Part shown: one piece after another, positions 41,715-49,567 of the stretch
Layout: every line of letters starts with the position of its first letter
Position numbering within the stretch: position 1 is the stretch's first letter
Source: Atopobium sp.
Lineage (GTDB): Bacteria > Actinomycetota > Coriobacteriia > Coriobacteriales > Atopobiaceae
Direction of reading: 5' to 3'
Assembly (NCBI GenBank): GCA_015258715.1
Contig: JABZHR010000005.1
Coordinates: 1-64,000 of the forward strand
Length of the DNA: 64,000 bases
Program-made: the position numbers and the translations under genes
The notes under the pieces: generated by a model
What the model saw: the letters and a program-made list of their open reading frames with translations, nothing else
Database searches by the model: none
What the model was told of the DNA's origin: nothing

Positions 41715-42395
41715 ATGAAGTTCTTTATTGACACGGCAGATATCGATGAGATTTCTGAGGCCCTTAGCTGGGGCTGCTTGGCAGGTGTTACTACCAACCC
41801 ATCGCTGTATGCAAAGATTGGCGGAAAGCTAGCCGACTTTGAGTCTCATATGGTTAAGATTGCTCAGCTTTGCGAGGGACTCCCTGTATCTGCTGAGTCA
41901 ACAGCAACAACAACTGAGGGCATGATTGAAGAGGGCCGTCACCTGGCTTCTCTTGCTCCAAACATTGTTGTTAAGCTTCCTATCTGCGCAGAGAGCCTTG
42001 CTGCTACTCATCAGCTTGCTTCTGAGGGAATCCGCGTCAACATGACGCTGATCTTCTCGGCACCTCAGGCTCTTCTTGCGGCAAATGCTGGCGCTCGTTA
42101 TATCTCGCCTTTTGTTGGTCGTTTTGATGACATCGGTGAGGACGGTATTGAGCAGCTGGGAACGGTAGTTTCGTGCATTGAGAACTATGCATGGGATAAA
42201 AACGTTGATCACACCGTAGAGATTATTACGGCTTCTGTCCGCACGCCTAACCACGTGACTCAGGCAGCTCTGCTTGGTGCTGATATTGCAACCGTTCCAT
42301 TTGGAGCTCTGAAGAAGTGCCTTAAGCACCCTCTGACCGATGCCGGTCTTAAGTCTTTTGAGGCAGACTGGGAAAAGGTTAAGGCTCAGCAATAA
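41715..42395 (+). CDS. fsa: Fructose-6-phosphate aldolase/transaldolase (Fsa/TalC family)
   Basis: 226 residues from ATG 41715 (GGAAAGGAT upstream). A short-form transaldolase with the Schiff-base lysine in NIVVKLPICAE (about residue 86). Conserved blocks are FFIDTADIDEI, GVTTNPSLYAK, NMTLIFSAPQALLAANAG and ISPFVGRFDDIGEDG. Family members act as transaldolases or as fructose-6-phosphate aldolases, and a few residues decide which. The position between ulaE and the transketolase halves fits a transaldolase serving the non-oxidative pentose phosphate pathway. A strong terminator follows. Confidence 0.9.
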   Translation: MKFFIDTADIDEISEALSWGCLAGVTTNPSLYAKIGGKLADFESHMVKIAQLCEGLPVSAESTATTTEGMIEEGRHLASLAPNIVVKLPICAESLAATHQLASEGIRVNMTLIFSAPQALLAANAGARYISPFVGRFDDIGEDGIEQLGTVVSCIENYAWDKNVDHTVEIITASVRTPNHVTQAALLGADIATVPFGALKKCLKHPLTDAGLKSFEADWEKVKAQQ

Positions 42396-42403
42396 TAGTG
42401 ATG

Positions 42404-42438
42404 AAGTACGCCCAGCCTAGGTTGGGCGTACTTGTTTT
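42404..42438 (+). terminator. Intrinsic terminator after the transaldolase gene
   Basis: AAGTACGCCCA at 42404-42414 pairs exactly with the complement at 42423-42433, followed by GTTTTG. The transketolase genes start 13 bases later and may need their own promoter or readthrough. Confidence 0.82.
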
Positions 42439-42450
42439 GAGAGGATGAGA

Positions 42451-43380
42451 ATGGGAACATCTGCATTACCCGAGCGCAACCTCACCGATGATGAGCTCAA
42501 GCTTGCAGCTAATACGCTGAGGCGCGATGTCATTGACATGCTCGAGAAAAGCAAATCAGGTCATCCCGGCGGCTCTCTCAGTGCGGCAGACATTGTGGCT
42601 ACACTGTTCTTCTCGGGAGTTATGAAGTACAACCACAACAACCCAGAGGACCATACCGAGGATAGGTTCTTCCTGTCCAAGGGTCACGTGGCTCCTGTGC
42701 TGTATGCTGCGTACCACCTGCTTGATTGGCTCCATGACGAGGATATGGTTACCCTCCGTCAGCTTGGTAGTCGCTTGCAGGGTCACCCAGATTGCCACGC
42801 ATGTCCTGGCATTGAAGTTTGCTCTGGCTCTCTTGGTCAGGGTCTCTCGGTAGCTGCAGGATGCGCTCTGGGCCTTTCTATGGACGCTCTGGCAAGCGGC
42901 GAGCGCGCCAAGAAGGTATTTGTCCTTCTGGGTGACGGTGAGCTGCAGGAGGGCTCTAACTGGGAAGCATGCATGTTTGCTGCTCACCAGAAGCTGGATA
43001 ACCTTATTGCCATTGTGGACCTCAACAATCTGCAGATTGACGGCCACGTAACCGACGTGTGCTCTCTTGGTGATATTGACGAGAAGTTCCGTTCCTTTGG
43101 CTGGAACGTGCTGCGCGTTAACGGTCACGAGGTCACCGAGGTGCGCCAGGCCCTTCTCGCCGCACGAGATGGTCGCGAGGCAGGAAACACTGCTCCTACC
43201 GTGGTTATTTGCCAGACCGTCAAGGGCAAAGGCGTCTCGTTTATGGAGGACAAAGCTTCCTGGCACGGAAACGCTCCTTCGGCCGAGCAGGCTGACCTAG
43301 CGCGAGAAGAACTTGATGCAGCAAGAGAGCTTCTTTTGATTGATCTTCAGGGTGAAGGTAAGGAGGTTGCCAATGTCTAG
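42451..43380 (+). CDS. Transketolase, N-terminal (TPP-binding) subunit
   Basis: 309 residues from ATG 42451; ATG 42445 is in frame, but the later codon has better spacing to GAGAGG. It is the first half of a split transketolase carrying the thiamine-diphosphate domain: KSGHPGGSLSAADI, FFLSKGHVAPVLYAA, the GDGELQEGSNWEA metal/TPP motif, and VKGKGVSFMEDKASWHG. With the following gene product it transfers two-carbon ketol units between pentose and hexose phosphates. Split transketolases are common in Actinobacteria relatives, archaea and some Firmicutes. The 3' end overlaps the next gene by 8 bases. Confidence 0.94.
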   Translation: MGTSALPERNLTDDELKLAANTLRRDVIDMLEKSKSGHPGGSLSAADIVATLFFSGVMKYNHNNPEDHTEDRFFLSKGHVAPVLYAAYHLLDWLHDEDMVTLRQLGSRLQGHPDCHACPGIEVCSGSLGQGLSVAAGCALGLSMDALASGERAKKVFVLLGDGELQEGSNWEACMFAAHQKLDNLIAIVDLNNLQIDGHVTDVCSLGDIDEKFRSFGWNVLRVNGHEVTEVRQALLAARDGREAGNTAPTVVICQTVKGKGVSFMEDKASWHGNAPSAEQADLAREELDAARELLLIDLQGEGKEVANV

Positions 43381-44299
43381 AGCAACTCGTGAGGCATATG
43401 GTCAGACTCTTGTTGAGCTGGTAAACGAGGGTCACGATATTGTGGCCGTTGACGCAGACCTTGCCGGCTCCACTAAACTTGCCGACCTCCAGAAGGCCTT
43501 CCCACAGCGCATGGTCGACGTGGGTATTGCCGAGCAGAACATGGTAGGCGTTGCATCTGGACTGGCACTTACGGGACGCACCGTGTTTACCGGCTCGTTT
43601 GCTGTGTTTGCTACCGGACGCGCTTACGACCAGATCAGAAACACCGTTTGCGACTCTGGTCTTAACGTGAAGATTTGTCCTACGCACGCAGGCATTACGG
43701 TAGGAGAGGACGGCGCCACCCACCAGTCCCTTGAGGACATTGGCATGATGCGCGCACTGCCTCAGATGCGCGTGCTTGTTCCTGCAGATTACAACGCTAC
43801 CAAGGCAGCCCTCAGGCTTGCTGCTGAGGCAGACGGTCCCTTCTACGTGCGTATGGGTCGCCACAAGGTTTCCGACATCTACGACGAGTCTTTCAAGGGC
43901 GGTCTGCCTTTTGCAAACGTCCTGCGTGAGGGTACAGACGTTACCATTGCTGCCTGCGGTGTTGAGGTTGCTCAGGCACTTGCCGCAGCAGATTTGCTGG
44001 CAGAGGAGAAGATCTCTGCCGAGGTTATTGACGTGTTCTCCGTCAAGCCTTTGGACGAGGAAGTCATTTTGGCATCTGCCGAGAAGACCCGTCATGTGGT
44101 AACCGTTGAGGAGCACAACGTGGCAACAGGCCTTGGAGCTGCAGTTGCCGAGCTTCTGGCCGAGCAGCTGCCAACGCCAATGCGCTTTGCTGGTATGCGC
44201 ACCTTTGGCACTTCTGCTCCTGGTGACGTGCTGCTTTCGCACTTTGGCCTGGACGCTGAGGGCATTGCCGCGCGCGTCAGGGAGTTCTTGCTCTCGTAG
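43373..44299 (+). CDS. Transketolase, C-terminal subunit
   Basis: 308 residues from ATG 43373, behind AAGGAGG inside the previous gene. It contains the Pyr domain with the catalytic glutamate in VGIAEQNMVGVASGLA, then PTHAGITVGEDGATHQSLED, and the C-terminal transketolase fold. It pairs with the N-subunit. Its last 196 bases (44104-44299) are repeated at 47252-47447 with 18 mismatches, nearly all synonymous. The AT-rich regulator/exporter module lies between the two copies. This suggests the 3' end of this gene was supplied by, or recombined with, an acquired DNA segment. Confidence 0.94.
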   Translation: MSRATREAYGQTLVELVNEGHDIVAVDADLAGSTKLADLQKAFPQRMVDVGIAEQNMVGVASGLALTGRTVFTGSFAVFATGRAYDQIRNTVCDSGLNVKICPTHAGITVGEDGATHQSLEDIGMMRALPQMRVLVPADYNATKAALRLAAEADGPFYVRMGRHKVSDIYDESFKGGLPFANVLREGTDVTIAACGVEVAQALAAADLLAEEKISAEVIDVFSVKPLDEEVILASAEKTRHVVTVEEHNVATGLGAAVAELLAEQLPTPMRFAGMRTFGTSAPGDVLLSHFGLDAEGIAARVREFLLS

Positions 44300-44346
44300 C
44301 CTTTGTCATATTTTGATGGTGCAAGCGATTAAAGACGGGATGAAAT

Positions 44347-45258
44347 TTGAAAGGGAACTCTTTAGGAGAGACTATTTATTCTCTTCGTCATAGTAAGGGA
44401 TTGACGCAGGAGCAGCTTGCAGAGGGTATCTGCTCCCCGGTTTCTCTTTCAAGAATTGAAAATGGCCGCCAGATGCCCTCCAAAGTAATTCTCGACGCAT
44501 TGTTGAGCAGACTTGGGGCGAGTACCTATCAACTTTGTGACGTTTTTTATCAAAGTGATTGCCAACGTAGCTTTAATGAGATTACAAGACGAGCAAGTCT
44601 GCTTATAGAAGCAGGTAAAATCCAACAAGGCCTATCCTTGCTGGAGGGCTTGAGTGAAAATGATGCATCTCATGCATTGGAGCGGCAGTCAGTTTTACTT
44701 ATACAGGCAGCCGCACAACTCAAGCAGAACAAGGATCCTGAAGATTCATACGTCAAGTTACGTGAGGCTTTGGAGCTTACAAAGCCTCATATTGACCTAT
44801 CTGATTTTCGACATGAACTTTTATCTCCTATTGAAGCTGAAATAATCGGTTTGATGGTTGTGGCACTTCAGCAAAAGGAAGCTCGTATTGAGGCTATTCG
44901 AGTGGGAGAAGAACTTGCAAGAAACCTTTCTGACCAACAATCAAGCAGCAATGACTTTACGATTGTCCGCATCAACCTTGAAGTTAATATATCTTCCTGC
45001 TTGGATCTTGAAGGAAGGTTTGAAGAAGCTGCTCAGCATGCGTATCTGGCAAGAGATTTGAGTATTGAAAGTCATGAACAGATACTTTTACCGGTGATTT
45101 TTTATTTGATTGGTCGGTCTGAATTCCGGAGTGGAAATACTGACAAGGCGCTTTCAATAATGCAGACGATTATTCCGTATATGGAACTTATCGGCCAACA
45201 TGATAATGCGGAAATGGTGCGCGCTTTTGTTGAAGAGAATCTAAGCACTCAAAATTAA
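44347..45258 (+). CDS. XRE-type regulator with TPR-like C-terminus (Rgg/PlcR-like architecture)
   Basis: 303 residues from a TTG start at 44347; upstream GGGATG is a poor ribosome binding site and the true start may lie a few codons later, near AGGAGAG. Residues 3-62 are a Cro/C1 HTH (YSLRHSKGLTQEQLAEGICS, then PVSLSRIENGRQMPS). The remaining 240 residues are helical repeats resembling tetratricopeptide units (ASLLIEAGKIQQGLSLLEGL, EEAAQHAYLARDLSIE). The HTH-plus-TPR arrangement is that of Rgg, PlcR and related regulators, many of which bind short peptides. Base composition is AT-rich relative to the transketolase genes. It lies upstream of a 10-codon ORF and an ABC exporter, which are its likely targets. 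Confidence 0.82.
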   Translation: MKGNSLGETIYSLRHSKGLTQEQLAEGICSPVSLSRIENGRQMPSKVILDALLSRLGASTYQLCDVFYQSDCQRSFNEITRRASLLIEAGKIQQGLSLLEGLSENDASHALERQSVLLIQAAAQLKQNKDPEDSYVKLREALELTKPHIDLSDFRHELLSPIEAEIIGLMVVALQQKEARIEAIRVGEELARNLSDQQSSSNDFTIVRINLEVNISSCLDLEGRFEEAAQHAYLARDLSIESHEQILLPVIFYLIGRSEFRSGNTDKALSIMQTIIPYMELIGQHDNAEMVRAFVEENLSTQN

Positions 45259-45428
45259 ACCTAGGTCTTAAAACCAAGTCTAAGCGCTCAGAGACAGTGA
45301 GCAAAGCAGCCTACATTTTTCATTACCAAAAGTTAAAATTTTTACGTGCCATGCTTATTATTTTGATACTTTGCAAGGATACTTAACATTTGAGGTAATA
45401 CAAGAATTGTCACGAGATGTTATGGATA
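45259..45428 (+). other. Leader/promoter region of the short ORF and exporter
   Basis: AT-rich, with no ORF. GCTCA/TGAGC near 45286-45305 is a weak hairpin that may terminate the regulator transcript. A promoter for the exporter must lie here or upstream, but no box stands out clearly. Confidence 0.4.
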
Positions 45429-45476
45429 GCCTCCTCTTCTTTCGAGATGATGTATTCATCAAAGAGAGGGGGAGGC
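45429..45476 (+). promoter_or_regulatory. Hairpin sequestering the ribosome binding site of the 10-codon ORF
   Basis: GCCTCCTCTTCTTT at 45429-45442 pairs over 14 positions (three as G-U) with 45463-45476, which contains GGGGGAGG. A smaller GATGA/TCATC helix sits in the loop. As RNA this would hide the ribosome binding site; as DNA it is also a large dyad that a regulator could bind. Confidence 0.55.
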
Positions 45477-45483
45477 GATACAT

Positions 45484-45516
45484 ATGACCATCATTGTTAT
45501 TGTAGTTAAGCACTAA
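45484..45516 (+). CDS. 10-residue leader or signal peptide ORF (MTIIVIVVKH)
   Basis: ATG 45484 to TAA 45516 encodes MTIIVIVVKH. It has one of the strongest ribosome binding sites in the window (GGGGGAGG, 8-base spacing). It is too short for homology. Two readings are reasonable. First, it may be a ribosome-arrest leader controlling the downstream exporter; the hydrophobic IxVV core recalls arrest motifs in macrolide-resistance leaders such as ErmAL1 (IAVV). Second, it may be a short hydrophobic pheromone-like peptide sensed by the adjacent XRE-TPR regulator and moved by the ABC protein. A strong terminator begins 8 bases after the stop. Translation is inferred from signals only. Confidence 0.55.
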   Translation: MTIIVIVVKH

Positions 45517-45524
45517 AAGTGCGG

Positions 45525-45581
45525 GATAGATACCTCTTTTAGATTTATTAAAAGAGGTATCTATCATTTTGTGATGGTCAT
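45525..45581 (+). terminator. Strong terminator/attenuator upstream of the ABC exporter, with competing pairing
   Basis: A perfect 17-bp stem, GATAGATACCTCTTTTA at 45525-45541 with its complement at 45549-45565, has a 7-nt loop and is followed by ATTTTG. Immediately after, TGATGGTCAT at 45572-45581 is the exact complement of the start of the short ORF (45484-45493). This offers a long-range alternative pairing. Together these suggest attenuation or translational feedback on the exporter. Confidence 0.7.
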
Positions 45582-45585
45582 TTAG

Positions 45586-47238
45586 ATGATTTTCTACGAT
45601 TGGAATGGAATGAAAAATATAAAGCATCTTTTAAAGAATGCCGGCAAACGAAACGTGATTATTTTTGTACTAGTACAAATTGTAAGTTCTTGTGTCGTTG
45701 CCGGCGTGGCTCTTTTACTGAGCTCACTTCTCAATACGGTTTCTGAAGTCATTATTTCAGGAGATATTGCTCGGTTACTTACATTTATAGGCTTGTGCTG
45801 TATATATGCTATAGCAACCGGTATCCTTCTTATACTACAGGGATATGTGCGCGCCCGCCTGGTTCGCGACACCGTAATTAAGATGAGAAATTCTGCCGTG
45901 AAGGCTTATTTGCGGAGAAAAGATGCTGTAAATATGAATGAAAACAGTGCTGAGTTTTTTTCTCTTTTAAGTCAGAATATGGATACTATTGAAAAAGATT
46001 GGCTTGGCGGACTGCTTGATGCATTTGCTTCGTGCTGCGAAATTACTATTGCAAGCCTCTTACTTTTGTATATAAATCCAATAGTGGCAGTTATTTCGAT
46101 ACTTGTTATGGCAATTCCAACAATCATTCCCGGAGTATTTACAAAACAACTTACTCATTGCCAAGAAGAGATCGTAAAAAATACGGTGTCGTATAACGGA
46201 CAGATTCGTGATATATCGCTTGGATTTGATGTCATCAGGTCATTTCATAAAGAAAACAACTTTACAAATCGTCACTTACTGGTTGCGCAGCAGTTGGAAG
46301 GTAAGAAGGCACATTTATCTGAAGTTACATCTCTTATATCTGGGTTTGTTACAGCAATCTCAGTTTCATCTCAATTCATTATTATGGGTATAACGGGTAT
46401 TTTCGCAGTGCAAGGATTTGTTTCTCTTGGTAGCGTTGTGGCTGTGACCCAGCTGTCCGGTCAGGTAATTGCGCCCGCTTCAACATTTGCTTCATTGCTT
46501 GGAAAAGTTAAAGCGGCCTATCCGGTTTTGAAGGCAGTTATATGCGACGATGAAGAAACTCCGTTTGACAATAAGGAACGGCACTATGATGTAGAGCATG
46601 AAATTGAGTTAAAAAATGTTACCTATAAGTATCCTGATTCAATTTCCGGAGTGTCTAAAATATCTGCGTGCTTTAAGGCTGGGAGGAAGTATGCGATTAT
46701 CGGAAAAAGCGGTAGTGGAAAGAGCACGCTTTTAAAACTGATTTCAGGCCAGATAAAACCTCAGAGTGGAGATATTCTGATTGACAGTTCAAGAGATATT
46801 TCATGTGATCCGGCAATGATTCACCAAAATGTGTATTTGTTTGACGATACGCTAAAAAATAACATTACGCTGGGAAGTTCGTATTCGAGTGAGCAAATCG
46901 GTGAAGTTATTAAAAAGTCTGGTCTCTCAGAGGTAGTTGCGGCTCTTCCAAAAGGACTCGACACTCCAGTGGAAGAGAACGGAAAGCGCTTCTCAGGAGG
47001 TGAAAGACAGAGGATTGCTATTGCGCGAGCCTTACTGTATGGAAAGAAGTTACTGCTTGTTGATGAAGCTACGTCTGCATTGGACACACGCATGGCTACT
47101 GAGGTCGAGAATAACCTGCTTGGTCTAAGCGGAGTTACGATGATTGAGGTAACTCATCATCTCAATGTTGCACAACAATCAAAGTACGATGCCGTATTTG
47201 AAATGACTCCAAGCGGGCTTGTAGAGATAAAACAATAG
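45586..47238 (+). CDS. ABC exporter, fused membrane and ATPase domains (half-transporter)
   Basis: 550 residues from ATG 45586; ATG 45610 is an alternative and neither has a strong ribosome binding site. Residues 10-320 hold about six membrane helices of a type-IV exporter (VIIFVLVQIVSSCVVAGVAL first). The ATPase domain has Walker A GKSGSGKSTLLKL, signature FSGGERQRIAIARA, Walker B KLLLVDEATSALD and the H-loop VTHHLN. There is no C39 peptidase domain, so a peptide cargo would have to be leaderless. It is AT-rich like the regulator gene. It probably works as a homodimer exporting a drug, lipid or small peptide. Expression appears to be controlled by the hairpins and short ORF upstream. Confidence 0.88.
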   Translation: MIFYDWNGMKNIKHLLKNAGKRNVIIFVLVQIVSSCVVAGVALLLSSLLNTVSEVIISGDIARLLTFIGLCCIYAIATGILLILQGYVRARLVRDTVIKMRNSAVKAYLRRKDAVNMNENSAEFFSLLSQNMDTIEKDWLGGLLDAFASCCEITIASLLLLYINPIVAVISILVMAIPTIIPGVFTKQLTHCQEEIVKNTVSYNGQIRDISLGFDVIRSFHKENNFTNRHLLVAQQLEGKKAHLSEVTSLISGFVTAISVSSQFIIMGITGIFAVQGFVSLGSVVAVTQLSGQVIAPASTFASLLGKVKAAYPVLKAVICDDEETPFDNKERHYDVEHEIELKNVTYKYPDSISGVSKISACFKAGRKYAIIGKSGSGKSTLLKLISGQIKPQSGDILIDSSRDISCDPAMIHQNVYLFDDTLKNNITLGSSYSSEQIGEVIKKSGLSEVVAALPKGLDTPVEENGKRFSGGERQRIAIARALLYGKKLLLVDEATSALDTRMATEVENNLLGLSGVTMIEVTHHLNVAQQSKYDAVFEMTPSGLVEIKQ

Positions 47239-47251
47239 TAGGAGCTCAATA

Positions 47252-47447
47252 CGTTGAGGAGTACAACGTGGCAACAGGCCTTGGAGCTGCAGTTGCCGAG
47301 CTTCTGGCTGAGCAGCTGCCCACACCCATGCGCTTTGCTGGCATGCGTACCTTTGGCACCTCCGCTCCTGGCGACGTGCTGCTTTCGCACTTTGGCCTGG
47401 ATGCCGAAGGTATTGCCGCTCGCGTTAGGGAGTTTCTGCTCTCGTAG
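47252..47447 (+). pseudogene. Detached 3' end of the transketolase C-subunit gene
   Basis: 196 bases match 44104-44299 at about 91 percent identity (18 differences by hand alignment). The frame and stop codon are preserved and only one clear amino-acid change was seen (His to Tyr in EEHNV). It lacks a start and the first 730 bases of the gene. The join at 47251/47252 follows the exporter stop by 13 bases. It is the expected remnant when an element inserts in a gene end and brings a replacement end with it. Confidence 0.9.
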
Positions 47448-47466
47448 CCGCGCTCAGCTCGCTGCA

Positions 47467-47584
47467 ACGGCAACGCCACAGGTCAGTGGCGCGTGTGGGC
47501 GTAACGACGGCAACGCCGCAGGTCAGTGGCGCGTGTGGGCGTAACGACGGCAACGCCGCAGGTCAGCGCCGTGTGCGGGCGCAG
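47467..47584 (+). repeat. 40-bp tandem repeat, about three units
   Basis: Units start at 47467, 47507 and 47547 with ACGGCAACGCCGCAGGTCAG and continue with a G/C-rich second half (TGGCGCGTGTGGGCG). The third is partial. The same sequence type, as a single copy, flanks the composite repeat next to prs (about 52650-52690), so this is a local expansion of that repeat's edge. Confidence 0.8.
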
Positions 47585-47597
47585 GTTGCAAGTGATT

Positions 47598-47984
47598 TCT
47601 ACCCGGTATCCATTTCGTGTGGATGCCGGGTTTCTTGTGCGGAAACGCTGCTAGTGGACGGGGTTCTCGCTAGGTGGGCGGTGCGAGCCCGGAGTGAGCC
47701 TGCTGTGCGCCTGATTTTCTCGCCAAGTCTGAGCGATTTGCCGGAAAAGTACATCATATCTGAGCTATTTGCCAGTTTTTCTCGCCATGTCTGAGTAAAT
47801 TTACTCAGACATGATGCAGCTTTCAGGCTCAAAAATTCAGGGCAACGTAGTCTATCTTTTACGCGCCTGATTTCTGCAAAGAATCTGTAAATTTTGCCTA
47901 AATATGTAAAAGAATCGGTGGATTTGCCTGATTTCTGCAAAGAATCGGTGCTGCAATTACAGATTCTTTGCACTTTTTAGGCGC
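47598..47984 (-). repeat. Composite intergenic repeat, family B, copy 1 (modules M3-M2-M1, reversed)
   Basis: Read on the minus strand it contains three modules. M1 (47862-47984) has AAAGAATCTGT once forward and ATTCTTT-type motifs three times reversed. M2 (47708-47830) has GTCTGAG once and CTCAGAC-type motifs three times. M3 (47598-47640) is an ACCCGG hairpin. M1 and M2 have about 31-base internal spacing and end in TCAGGCG-type borders. Other copies lie at 52249-52650, 58467-58745 and 58799-59086. No ORF is credible. Confidence 0.8.
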
Positions 47985-48056
47985 GTGATGGTGAGAAGAG
48001 TGCTTGGCGAGAAACTCGAGCGCTCGGGTGTTGAACCGCGGAGTTTCTGGCCATGA

Positions 48057-48091
48057 AAAAGACCTGGCACCGTGTGGTACCAGGTCTTTTG
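48057..48091 (-). terminator. Terminator of the nfn operon
   Basis: AAAAGACCTGG at 48057-48067 pairs with CCAGGTCTTTT at 48080-48090, and the loop can add ACC/GGT pairs. On the minus strand it ends in five Ts, about 80 bases after the nfnB stop. Confidence 0.82.
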
Positions 48092-48169
48092 TGATTGCAT
48101 GTTAGCTCGGTGTGTGAGCTAAGGCCGCTTGAACTGCGAGCCAAAGCTACGCCAGCCGAAACCAGCGGA

Positions 48170-49567
48170 TTAACCGAGGTGCTTGGTGATGGAAGCAGCT
48201 GCTACCTTACCAGCGCCCATTGCTAGAATGACGGTTGCAGCACCGGTTACGATGTCGCCACCAGCCCAGATGCGAGGATCGGAAGTACGGCCCTCTTCGT
48301 CGGCCTCAATGTAGCCCCACTTGTTGAGCTTGATGTCGCCGATCATCTTTGCGAATGGGTTGGCGTTAGTGCCGATTGCAGAAATTGCAACGTCACAAGG
48401 AATGTCCTCGATAGCACCCTCGATAGGTACTGGACGACGACGTCCGTCAGCGTCAGGCTCGCCGAGCTCCATCTTCTGGACGCGAACTGCGCAAACTGCG
48501 CCGTCCTCGCCAGCGACAAACTCGAGAGGGGAGACGAGAGGAAGAACCTCAACGCCCTCAGCCTTTGCGTGGTGCAGCTCTGCACGACGAGCAGGCATCT
48601 CATCCTCGGTACGACGGTAAGCAATGATTGCACGCTCAGCGCCAAGACGCTTAGCAGTACGGACAGCGTCCATAGCAACGTTACCGCCACCAAAAACAAC
48701 GACGTTCTTGCCGTGCTTGGTTGGGGTGTCGTACTCAGGGAACTTGTTAGCCTTCATGAGGTTAACGCGGGTGAGGTACTCGTTTGCAAAGAAGACGTTA
48801 GGCAGGTTCTCGCCAGGGATGTTGAGAAGCTTTGGAAGGCCTGCGCCTGTTGCAATGTAGATTGCGTCAAAGCCCTGCTCAAAGAGCTCGTCTGCATCGG
48901 TGATACGACCGACAACAGAGTTGTACTCAAACTTAACGCCCAGCTCCTGAAGGCCGTCAATCTCACGCTTAACAACAGCCTTTGGAAGACGGAACTCAGG
49001 AATACCGTAGACCAGAACGCCGCCGCCGGTGAAGAATGCCTCAAAGACGGTAACGTCAAAGCCGTTACGAGCAAGCTCGCCAGCGCAAGCAATACCGGAA
49101 GGACCGGAGCCTACAACTGCAACCTTCTTGCCGTTCTTTGGAGCGATAGCTGGCTTGGAAGCAAGTTCAGGCTGATCGCCAAGGAAGCGCTCGAGCTGAC
49201 CAATAGCAACTGGTTCGCTGCGCTTACCCATGATGCAGACGCCCTCGCACTGGTTCTCCTGTGGGCAAACACGTCCACAAACTGCAGGAAGCATGGAGGA
49301 CTCACGGATGATGTCAAGACCGCGGCCAAACTCCTCTGCACGGATAGCCTCGATGAAGCGAGGAATGTTGATGTTTACAGGGCAGCCCTGAACGCACAGT
49401 GGATTCTTACAATCCAGGCAGCGGTTTGCCTCTGCAATTGCCATCTCTTTAGTGAAACCCTTGTCGACAGGGCGGAAGTCTTGTGCGCGCTCTGCAGCTG
49501 GCTCTTCGTTGTCAGCTGTACGAGGTGCCTTGACGTTTGGAATGTAGCGACCGTTTACCTGTGGCAT
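48170..49567 (-). CDS. nfnB: NADPH-dependent ferredoxin oxidoreductase large subunit (NfnB/GltD-like)
   Basis: 465 residues from ATG 49567, preceded by GAGG. N-terminal cysteines for two [4Fe-4S] clusters are in CLDCKNPLCVQGCP and CGRVCPQENQCEGVC. An FAD site VVGSGPSGIACAGEL and an NAD(P) site FGGGNVAMDAVRTAKRLG follow. Annotated relatives include glutamate synthase small subunit GltD/GltA. The partner gene immediately upstream, for an NfnA-type subunit, points to the electron-bifurcating NADH-dependent ferredoxin:NADP oxidoreductase. No glutamate synthase large subunit is nearby. The start overlaps the end of nfnA by 13 bases, indicating translational coupling. A terminator follows. Confidence 0.85.
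   Translation of the reverse strand: MPQVNGRYIPNVKAPRTADNEEPAAERAQDFRPVDKGFTKEMAIAEANRCLDCKNPLCVQGCPVNINIPRFIEAIRAEEFGRGLDIIRESSMLPAVCGRVCPQENQCEGVCIMGKRSEPVAIGQLERFLGDQPELASKPAIAPKNGKKVAVVGSGPSGIACAGELARNGFDVTVFEAFFTGGGVLVYGIPEFRLPKAVVKREIDGLQELGVKFEYNSVVGRITDADELFEQGFDAIYIATGAGLPKLLNIPGENLPNVFFANEYLTRVNLMKANKFPEYDTPTKHGKNVVVFGGGNVAMDAVRTAKRLGAERAIIAYRRTEDEMPARRAELHHAKAEGVEVLPLVSPLEFVAGEDGAVCAVRVQKMELGEPDADGRRRPVPIEGAIEDIPCDVAISAIGTNANPFAKMIGDIKLNKWGYIEADEEGRTSDPRIWAGGDIVTGAATVILAMGAGKVAAASITKHLG

Noticed and set aside
44340..44393. 17-codon ORF from ATG 44340 as an alternative regulator start
   Set aside because: It is in another frame and stops at once; the HTH frame needs the TTG at 44347 or a slightly later start.
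47252..47447. Independent small gene after the exporter
   Set aside because: It matches the transketolase 3' end base for base at about 91 percent and has no start codon of its own.
48170..49567. Glutamate synthase small subunit
   Set aside because: The sequence fits that family broadly, but the coupled NfnA-type gene and the lack of a large subunit favour NfnAB.
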